A stretch of DNA of 39,268 bases, taken from Flavobacteriales bacterium UBA1993. GTDB taxonomy: Bacteria > Bacteroidota > Bacteroidia > Flavobacteriales_G > Salibacteraceae. Under the pieces are notes generated by a model. The model did no database searches. It saw nothing but the letters and a program-made list of their open reading frames with translations, and had not been told where the DNA came from. Made by a program: the position numbers and the translations under genes. Numbering within the stretch: position 1 is the first letter of the stretch; every line of letters begins with the position of its first letter. This document shows, piece by piece, positions 26,764 through 33,992 of the stretch. Where the stretch lies: NCBI GenBank assembly GCA_002336485.1, contig DDCZ01000020.1, forward strand, positions 1 through 39,268, given 5' to 3'.

Positions 26764-29337
26764 TTAGTGAATAATAATAAATGGTTGTTCGAGCTTTAAC
26801 TCATCGCTTTGAACTCGAATCAGGTAATTACCGCTCGCAATATCAGAGACTTGCAACGTCTGTAATTGCCCTGTTCGATTTATAAATTTTTTGGTGACCC
26901 TTCCAGCCCCGTCTAAGATGAAGACATCATAGTTGCCTCTGATTTCTGACTGAAACTCAACGGTCAAAAGCTGATCAACAGGATTTGGAAATATAATAAT
27001 CTCATTGCTCCAGTCCAGCTTATCAATCGCGTTGGGCCATATTTTGGCTTTTTTATCTGAGGAACCCTGGCATCCGTTAAGGTCGGTCACGGTGCATGTA
27101 TAGGTTCCTGCAATTGCTACATCAATGGTTTGAGTCGATTCATTGGTATTCCATAGATAAGCAAGGTAACCGTTTCCAGCATCAAGAGTAACGGGCGCTA
27201 GACTTGATGTACTTGAAATGGAAGGTGTAGGATTTGGCACAACAGCCGTTATCGATGCCGTCTCAGTTCCTTCACATCCAAAAAAGCTGGTTACGGTAAC
27301 ACTCACAGTACCTATTGAATCAATTTGAAAAACCTGTCCAGTAGAGCCATCATGCCATATATAGCTTGCTGCTCCGCCACCCGCGTTAAACAAGAATGAA
27401 GATCCTTCACACAGGATCGTATCGGACAATTGAATTATTGGTGCAGGAAACACATTCAAGTCCGCGACATCAAAACCGGTGCATCCAATGGTGTCAGTAA
27501 CTGTTACACTGAACACATTGGTTTGAGTGGCTACAATTGACTGGCTTGTTTCTCCAGTACTCCACTGATAACTGGCAAACCCGCTACCGCCATTGAGTGT
27601 ATATCCTTCGCACACGCTCGAATCAGGACCTAGATCAACAATAGGCGCAGGAAAGAAAGTGATTGCCGCAACTCCTGTGATCCCACTTGTATCGGCTGGA
27701 CAACCACTAGCGTCTGTGACAGCAACTGGAGAATAGACGCCCGTTTGGCTTACCAATGTTTGAAAAGGATTGGAAGTTATGTTTGCGATGTACTGTGGAT
27801 TGGTTCCATTGCTGTAACTCAAATTCCATGGCCCAACACCTTGAAATAAAAAGGTGAGTGTATCTACTTGACCTTCACAAAGATTTCCACTTTGACTAAG
27901 CAGCGCTACTCCGGGTGTTCCAAACATTGTCATCAATCCCGAAAGTGTATCGTTCGAAGCATTTACGTCGCCCGAATTATCTACTTCCACCTCCAACGTC
28001 CATGTTCCTCCAGCGGAAGTGTTAATGCTGACCAATTCGATGGTGTCGCATCCGCAGACATCTAGCGTATCAGAATACGTCGTTGAGACCGTTACGCCAT
28101 TTGTATCAATATCAACATCAAAGCCCGTTTTGGCTTCTACACTAATATTACATATCGACGCAGTCACGCTCGTCGCGCTTAATCCGCACAAAGAATCTGG
28201 GTACCAAAGTGCGGTAACGGCCACATCATTTGATTCCCCAATAATAAGATCATCAAAGCCAAATCCTTCGTCCACAGTATTCCCATCAGCCGCCATAACA
28301 AGTCTGAAAAACACGGAAGTATCAGAAGCATAACTTGACAATGTATGTTGAACGGAGGACCATCCCGTAGTGGTTCCCGTCCATCCATTTCCATTTCCTA
28401 AGGATGACAGCGCCGACACGGAACTACTATTGTACCAATTGGTTGAAGAGGACGAGCCCAACACAGAATATGTGTATCCACTATCGATAGATACTTGAAA
28501 CTGAACACCGTCGTCCCCATTTTCAAGATCGCGGATTTGACTAAACTTAATCACTGGATCAACCAGCGCGGTTAAATCAAATTCTGGGCTCACCAAGTAT
28601 GACAGCTCGTCGTTGTTATAGTCGCCGTCAAGATCGGTCACCCAAGCATTATCGCCAGAGTTGGCAGTGCTAATAGAGGAATTATCTGGCTCACCATGTT
28701 CCCAGGACGGCAATACGCCAGAAACGGTCCAACCACCTTCATCGTCCTCAAAATCGTCGCAGTAGGGAAACTCATCAATAATGAGCGTCTTATAATACAT
28801 CTCAATTCGCGCGAGGTTTGTTGCATTTTCTTGCCACAAATTCTGTGGACTCGTTGTTTCTAAGTCGTACTGCATACCACATCGTGCCAGTGTAACAGAC
28901 TCACCAAGGATGTTTGTAGAAAAATTATTTGCGCCGTATGAATTGGTAGAAGTTGCTCCGCGCGAACCGAGAATCCCGATGTAATCATCTTCGTATACTG
29001 GAATATTTACGCTAAGCACATTATTCCCAGCAATGTTTTGAAACAAAGCAAGAACCGTAAAGTTGTTAGTGGTAGTTGCGTAAAAAGGGGGCGCTCCTGC
29101 ATTAAACCTAACGACCGTAACGCTCTGATCATCCGTAGACGCATCAGTCGGAACCCGTAGGCCAACAATTCTAAAATCTGTTGGGGCTTGAAACCAGTAA
29201 CCACGCGTGTTTCCGGTGTATGTAGTAGACTGAGATGGTAATGGCATCAATGTTTGAGACCATCCATCAAGCACAAATAATGAAAGAAAAAGGAGCGTAA
29301 TTGTCGCCCCTTTCCCAATAGTGTGAGGATGTTTCAT
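26764..29337 (-). CDS. Giant secreted T9SS protein, tandem paralog B
   Basis: The start is taken at the ATG at 29337 (857 residues), giving a signal peptide ending GWSQ; a longer TTG start at 29364 would fall inside an inverted repeat. Domain order equals paralog A: an N-terminal domain with RGYWFQAPTDF and GLRVPTDA, a ConA/MAM-like domain from about 190 (FPYCDDFEDDEGG), a CARDB-like segment, four Ig-like units, and a sorting tail from about 775 with IFPNPV. The N-terminal domain is close to that of A but unlike that of C. No enzymatic residues were found. It is probably cotranscribed with A, only 14 nt downstream. The start codon lies 2 nt after a 33-nt inverted repeat. Confidence 0.85.
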   Translation of the reverse strand: MKHPHTIGKGATITLLFLSLFVLDGWSQTLMPLPSQSTTYTGNTRGYWFQAPTDFRIVGLRVPTDASTDDQSVTVVRFNAGAPPFYATTTNNFTVLALFQNIAGNNVLSVNIPVYEDDYIGILGSRGATSTNSYGANNFSTNILGESVTLARCGMQYDLETTSPQNLWQENATNLARIEMYYKTLIIDEFPYCDDFEDDEGGWTVSGVLPSWEHGEPDNSSISTANSGDNAWVTDLDGDYNNDELSYLVSPEFDLTALVDPVIKFSQIRDLENGDDGVQFQVSIDSGYTYSVLGSSSSTNWYNSSSVSALSSLGNGNGWTGTTTGWSSVQHTLSSYASDTSVFFRLVMAADGNTVDEGFGFDDLIIGESNDVAVTALWYPDSLCGLSATSVTASICNISVEAKTGFDVDIDTNGVTVSTTYSDTLDVCGCDTIELVSINTSAGGTWTLEVEVDNSGDVNASNDTLSGLMTMFGTPGVALLSQSGNLCEGQVDTLTFLFQGVGPWNLSYSNGTNPQYIANITSNPFQTLVSQTGVYSPVAVTDASGCPADTSGITGVAAITFFPAPIVDLGPDSSVCEGYTLNGGSGFASYQWSTGETSQSIVATQTNVFSVTVTDTIGCTGFDVADLNVFPAPIIQLSDTILCEGSSFLFNAGGGAASYIWHDGSTGQVFQIDSIGTVSVTVTSFFGCEGTETASITAVVPNPTPSISSTSSLAPVTLDAGNGYLAYLWNTNESTQTIDVAIAGTYTCTVTDLNGCQGSSDKKAKIWPNAIDKLDWSNEIIIFPNPVDQLLTVEFQSEIRGNYDVFILDGAGRVTKKFINRTGQLQTLQVSDIASGNYLIRVQSDELKLEQPFIIIH

Positions 29338-29339
29338 AA

Positions 29340-29372
29340 GCGCAAACTTGAGTTTAGTCCTCAAATTTGCGC
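29340..29372. repeat. 33-nt inverted repeat upstream of paralog B
   Basis: Arms GCGCAAACTTGAG (29340-29352) and CTCAAATTTGCGC (29360-29372) are complementary over 13 positions with one mismatch, around a 7-nt loop. It ends 2 nt before the paralog B start codon on the minus strand, between paralogs C and B. No U-tract follows in the leftward direction, so a simple terminator is unlikely. A translational or protein-binding regulatory role is inference. Confidence 0.9.
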
Positions 29373-29415
29373 ATTTCGTCTAAGACATCCAAGCCTTTAT
29401 GTAATTGATTCTGTT

Positions 29416-32031
29416 CTATTTGACAATGCTAACCAATGTAGATTTTGTTGTCGCATCACCTGCACCAGTTAAAATATACTCTCCAGCTGGCAGAGTTGAC
29501 ACGTCAACCTGAACGGATGATTTTGAGACATTCATCTCAGACCATACTAGTTTACCTTCAGCATCTAATAGACTCAGGTCAACTGATCCTCCGAATGCAT
29601 TCAAAGCAATTTCCACGTTCAATTGATCAACAGCCGGGTTCGGATAAACCGCGACACCATTCATTGAAGCAAGGTCTTCTATACCATTTGCCCAAATCTT
29701 AGCCTTCTTATCGCCTTCACCTTGACAGCCATTACCATCCGTTACAGTACAAGTATAGGTTCCAGCAACCGCTACACTGATGGTCTGGGTTGTTTCATTG
29801 GTGTTCCAGAAATAAGCCGCATATCCCGCTCCTGCATCCATTGTTACTGGAGCAAAACTTGAACTAGACGAAATTGATGGTGTCGGATTCGGAACCACTG
29901 CGGTTATCGAAGCTGTCTCAGTAGCCTCACACCCGAAGAAACTCGTAACTGTCACTGTAACCGTACCAATTGAGTCAATGGCAAACAACTGACCCACTGA
30001 ACCATCATGCCAGACATAGCTTGCTGCTCCACCACCGGCATTAAATAGGAATGAACTTCCTTCACAAATAACCGTATCGCCAATAGTGATCACTGGTGCC
30101 GGGAAAACATTTAAATCAGCAACATCTGTAGATGTGCAACCAATGGAATCGGTAACCGTAACGCTGAACACATTTGTTTGCGACGCTGTTACGATTTGAG
30201 AAGATTCTCCAGTGCTCCATTGATAAGCCGAATATCCAGCGCCAGCATCGAGCGTATACCCTTCGCATACCGATGAATCTGGACCTAGGTCAATAATCGG
30301 AGCGGGGAAAAAGTTCACCGTTGCTAATCCAGTAATTCCACTTGTATCTGCAGGACATCCGCTAGAATCAGATACAAATACAGGAAAGTATGTACCAGAT
30401 GCAGATACGATAGCGTTAAACGGGTTAGAAGTAATGTTTGCTATGTAGGTAGGATTCGTTCCATCTGAAAAACTCAGATTAAAAGAAGGTGTTCCTGTGA
30501 ATGTGAAGACCAATGTATCCACTTCTCCTTCACAATTATTTCCACCACCTACCATGGAAACACCCGGTGTACCCCACATCACCATTTCACTGGTCAATGT
30601 GTCGTTTGCTGGATTTACATCTCCTGAATTATCCATAACTAATTCAATATCCCAATTGCCTCCGGCACTTGAGTTTATTGTTAGTACATCCACCGTATCA
30701 CACCCGCATATATCCAATGTGTCGGTGTATGAATACGTAAATGACGTTCCATTTGTATCGACCTCAATACCAAAACCATATTTGGGCTCAATACTTCGGT
30801 TACACAGCGAGACTGAAACAACGGAACCCGATGTTCCGCACGCGGAATCTGGATGCCACATCTCGACAAGCGAGACATCATTCGATTCAGCAATGATGAT
30901 ATCGTCCAAACCGAATCCTTCAGCCGAGGTATTACCATCTGCGGCCATCATCCACCTTACAAAGACAGCGGTATCTGACTGATATGATGAAAGCGAATGT
31001 TGCATTGGCCCCCAAGACGAGGTTTCTCCTGTCCATCCGTTTCCATTAGAAAAAGCCGATGATAGTGCATTAATTGAACTGCTATTATACCATGGTGCAG
31101 TCGACGTTGAAGTTCCAAGTGTGGCCCAAGAATTTCCACTATCGCCAGAAACTTGACAGGCTACACCATCGTCTCCTGACTCCAAGTCTCGTATTGTCCA
31201 AAATTTAATGACCGGATCTACTAGCTGAGTCATATTAAACCTAAGGCTCCGCACATAGCTCAATTCATCGTTGTTGTAATCACCATCCAAATTCGTTACC
31301 CATGCATTATCTCCTGAGTTTGCCTCGTCGATTACGGTATTATCAGGCTCTCCATATTCCCATGAATTTAATATCCCGCCTGAGATGAAACCGCCATCGC
31401 CATCTTCAAAGTTTTGGCAATAAGGAAGGTTGGCTCCATCCGTTAAGTCAAATCCCCATGTTTTCTGGTATGCACCATTTCCTGAAGGAGCAGAGGCTGT
31501 GTAAGGAGTTGCATAGGACCTCCAACTTCCAGACGTTGTAGTCGTTACAGAGCAATACCATGCGTAGAACGTGCTCATATGGCTTTCAACGCCTACAATC
31601 AAGGGAAGCGTAGGGTCATATTGAAATGGTGTTTCCAATTCGATGGCAAACCATTGACCGATTGTGTTGTCAATCGTATAGCTGGAAGATTCAAAAACCG
31701 TTGTCATTCCTGTTGTCCATGAACCAGAGTTTAATGCAGTTACATTGGCCTGCTTCATGGTAATCTTCAGATGATCATAAATGGCTGACCCGGTACCTCC
31801 GGATCCACAGACCCAGTATATTTTGCTTATAAATTTTCCAGATGGTACACTTCCGAATGTCCCTACAGGGTAAAGTTGCTCACCTCTAGCACCATTTGAA
31901 CTCCAGCTGAGAGGAATTGAATTACCACCAGAGGAATACGTGGCATTGTAGTATTCTGGTTGAGCAATTCCGCCTATTGAAAGCAGAGAAAGCACCAGAA
32001 TGAATAAAGATCGTTGAGTAAAGTTTTTCAT
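29416..32031 (-). CDS. Giant secreted T9SS protein, tandem paralog C
   Basis: The start is taken at the ATG at 32031 (871 residues), which gives the signal peptide MKNFTQRSLFILVLSLLSIGGIAQ; the longer frame adds 45 basic, non-secretory residues. The N-terminal domain (about 25-195) is unrelated to those of A and B. From about residue 202 (LPYCQNFEDGDGG) the ConA/MAM-like, CARDB-like and Ig-like units follow the same order as in A and B. The sorting tail begins at about 790 with VYPNPA and ends with an LPAGEYILTG strand. It is probably the first gene of a C-B-A unit. It is divergent from dnaX across 124 nt; a weak promoter candidate (ATG-N19-AATATTTG) lies about 20 nt upstream of the start. 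Confidence 0.85.
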   Translation of the reverse strand: MKNFTQRSLFILVLSLLSIGGIAQPEYYNATYSSGGNSIPLSWSSNGARGEQLYPVGTFGSVPSGKFISKIYWVCGSGGTGSAIYDHLKITMKQANVTALNSGSWTTGMTTVFESSSYTIDNTIGQWFAIELETPFQYDPTLPLIVGVESHMSTFYAWYCSVTTTTSGSWRSYATPYTASAPSGNGAYQKTWGFDLTDGANLPYCQNFEDGDGGFISGGILNSWEYGEPDNTVIDEANSGDNAWVTNLDGDYNNDELSYVRSLRFNMTQLVDPVIKFWTIRDLESGDDGVACQVSGDSGNSWATLGTSTSTAPWYNSSSINALSSAFSNGNGWTGETSSWGPMQHSLSSYQSDTAVFVRWMMAADGNTSAEGFGLDDIIIAESNDVSLVEMWHPDSACGTSGSVVSVSLCNRSIEPKYGFGIEVDTNGTSFTYSYTDTLDICGCDTVDVLTINSSAGGNWDIELVMDNSGDVNPANDTLTSEMVMWGTPGVSMVGGGNNCEGEVDTLVFTFTGTPSFNLSFSDGTNPTYIANITSNPFNAIVSASGTYFPVFVSDSSGCPADTSGITGLATVNFFPAPIIDLGPDSSVCEGYTLDAGAGYSAYQWSTGESSQIVTASQTNVFSVTVTDSIGCTSTDVADLNVFPAPVITIGDTVICEGSSFLFNAGGGAASYVWHDGSVGQLFAIDSIGTVTVTVTSFFGCEATETASITAVVPNPTPSISSSSSFAPVTMDAGAGYAAYFWNTNETTQTISVAVAGTYTCTVTDGNGCQGEGDKKAKIWANGIEDLASMNGVAVYPNPAVDQLNVEIALNAFGGSVDLSLLDAEGKLVWSEMNVSKSSVQVDVSTLPAGEYILTGAGDATTKSTLVSIVK

Positions 32032-32155
32032 AAAAAATGGATTAAGTGTATCAAATATTGGCTTTTTTAACGGATAACCATACGATTTTCTTCGACGAAT
32101 GGTAATTATGAGAGCATCACAATTAAATCGGAACGAGAAATCTATTTTTGGCGCC

Positions 32156-33982
32156 ATGTCCACCAAGAAAGAATCATTTGTTGTTTCCGCTAGAAAGTAC
32201 CGCCCCGCTAGTTGGGGTGAGGTGATAGGTCAAGAGGCGATTACGGACACATTGCACAATTCCATTGAGCAAGACCATTTAGCTCACGCATACTTGTTTT
32301 GCGGGCCGCGTGGTGTAGGCAAAACTACCTGTGCTCGCATCTTTGCGAAGGAAATTAATCGCTCTGAAGAACATCTCGACGAGGATTTTTCCTTCAACAT
32401 TTTTGAACTTGATGCTGCATCAAACAATAAGGTAGATGACATACGGAACCTCACAGACCAAGTCCGCATACCACCTCAAATTGGTCAATACAAAGTATAT
32501 ATCATCGATGAGGTGCACATGCTTTCGACCCAAGCGTTCAATGCATTTCTGAAAACGTTAGAAGAGCCGCCAAAGCACGCAATCTTTATTCTCGCTACGA
32601 CTGAGAAACACAAGATCATTCCTACGATTCTTAGCCGATGTCAGATTTATGATTTCAATCGAATTCCCGTTGAGGAGATTGTGAAACACCTGCGTGCGAT
32701 TACGGTAAAAGAAAAAATTGAAGCTGAGGAAGAAGCATTGCACGTTGTAGCGCAGAAGGCAGATGGCGCATTGCGAGACGCGCTTTCAATATTCGATCAA
32801 TTGGTAAGTTTTACCAATGGAAATCTAACCTACGATGCGGTTTTAAAAAACCTGCACGTACTCGATTACGACTATTACTTCAAATTGAGCACCTATCTGA
32901 ATGATGGTGACTACTCGAGTGCGTTGATGCTTTTGGACGAAATTCTAAAACTCGGATTTGACCCCGGCCACTTCATTTCAGGATTAGGATCGCATTTCCG
33001 CGACCTTCTTGTATGTCAAGAGCCAAAGACGGTTGAATTGCTGGAAGTTGGAAATGCGGTGAAGCAGCAATATTTGGATCAGGCTGGAGCAATTGACGCA
33101 GCGTGGCTGCTGTTAGCATTAAAAGAAGCACAGCAAGCAGAATTTCGAATTAAGACAACAGTCAATCCAAGGCTGCTTCTCGAAATTGCTTTGTTGTCCA
33201 TTGCTGGTATTGGCACTGGCGAAAAAAAAAACTCTGAATCAGACCTAACCGGCACTCGACGTATCGTGGAACCATCCAAGCCACGCGCTCAGAACGCTGT
33301 ACCATCAACGCCTGTCGCAAAGGAGCCCCCTGCTGCACAGGTGCACTCGGCACCCGCATCTACACCTTCAGAAACGCCTGAACCTTCGGAACCGATTAGT
33401 GAGGAGCCAGAAATTGTTGTTGCCTCGGAACCAGAACCTGAGCCAATAAAAAAGACCGAAGAAGAAATACACGAGGCTCTAAACCCTCCGACTCTAAACC
33501 CGACACCTGGCAAACGAACCAGACGTGCCCCATCTACTATTTCATTGAGTTTGGACAAAGAGGCCGAACCTGCTGTCGCACAATCTATAGGCGAAGTAAT
33601 GGAAGCCACGGAGGTTGAGACAAAACTCAATCTAAATGACGCTTGGACCAAAGTGCTCGCTGGGTATCAAGACGAAAAGAAAAGCGCCATCCACACCATT
33701 CTCTCTCGGGTGGACATAGACTCCTTTGAAGGAAAGGAACAAATTGTAATCGGGCTGCAACACAACGTGGAAGAAGAAGAATACGCATTGCACAGTTCAG
33801 ACACACTACAGCAATTGCGTGCTTTTACAGGAAACAAAGCGCTTCAAATAAGTACCGAATTGTTGGAAGTAGTAATGGAAACCAAGCTATTCACGGCCAA
33901 GGAAAAATTTGAGCATCTCGCTAAGAAAAACAAGAACCTTTTAAAACTAAAACAAGACTTAGATCTTGACATCGCTTATTAA
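32156..33982 (+). CDS. dnaX: DNA polymerase III subunit tau/gamma
   Basis: The start is taken at the ATG at 32156 (608 residues), 8 codons before the conserved VVSARKYRP; the longer frame has a non-conserved lead. The clamp-loader ATPase has Walker A GPRGVGKT (50-57), Walker B IIDEVHML (116-123) with D118/E119, the SRC arginine finger (R161) and GALRDALS (204-211). The cysteine zinc module usual after Walker A is absent; the region is a short acidic loop (about 69-78). Domains I-III end near residue 354. A Pro/Glu-rich linker (about 372-460) and the tau C-terminal domain follow. An A10 run (33222-33231) at the domain III boundary predicts gamma by slippage. The next gene starts 11 nt downstream. 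Confidence 0.96.
   Translation: MSTKKESFVVSARKYRPASWGEVIGQEAITDTLHNSIEQDHLAHAYLFCGPRGVGKTTCARIFAKEINRSEEHLDEDFSFNIFELDAASNNKVDDIRNLTDQVRIPPQIGQYKVYIIDEVHMLSTQAFNAFLKTLEEPPKHAIFILATTEKHKIIPTILSRCQIYDFNRIPVEEIVKHLRAITVKEKIEAEEEALHVVAQKADGALRDALSIFDQLVSFTNGNLTYDAVLKNLHVLDYDYYFKLSTYLNDGDYSSALMLLDEILKLGFDPGHFISGLGSHFRDLLVCQEPKTVELLEVGNAVKQQYLDQAGAIDAAWLLLALKEAQQAEFRIKTTVNPRLLLEIALLSIAGIGTGEKKNSESDLTGTRRIVEPSKPRAQNAVPSTPVAKEPPAAQVHSAPASTPSETPEPSEPISEEPEIVVASEPEPEPIKKTEEEIHEALNPPTLNPTPGKRTRRAPSTISLSLDKEAEPAVAQSIGEVMEATEVETKLNLNDAWTKVLAGYQDEKKSAIHTILSRVDIDSFEGKEQIVIGLQHNVEEEEYALHSSDTLQQLRAFTGNKALQISTELLEVVMETKLFTAKEKFEHLAKKNKNLLKLKQDLDLDIAY
33222..33237 (+). promoter_or_regulatory. Predicted dnaX slippage site (A10) giving gamma
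   Basis: Ten adenines at 33222-33231 cover codons GAA AAA AAA AAC. In the -1 frame the next codons are CTC and then TGA (33235-33237); in the +1 frame a TAA follows at 33246-33248. Slippage in either direction therefore truncates the protein within six codons, near residue 360, leaving exactly domains I-III. Programmed or transcriptional slippage of dnaX is known in E. coli and Thermus; its use here is inferred. Confidence 0.7.
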
Positions 33983-33992
33983 TCAACTTTAT

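Noticed and set aside
32143..32150. TATTTTTG as a dnaX promoter -7 element
   Set aside because: It matches TAnnTTTG but lies only 5 nt before the chosen ATG and has no TTG 19 nt upstream, so a leaderless start would be required.
32032..32166. N-terminal extension of paralog C to 32166
   Set aside because: It adds 45 basic residues ahead of a perfect signal peptide and overlaps the dnaX start region.
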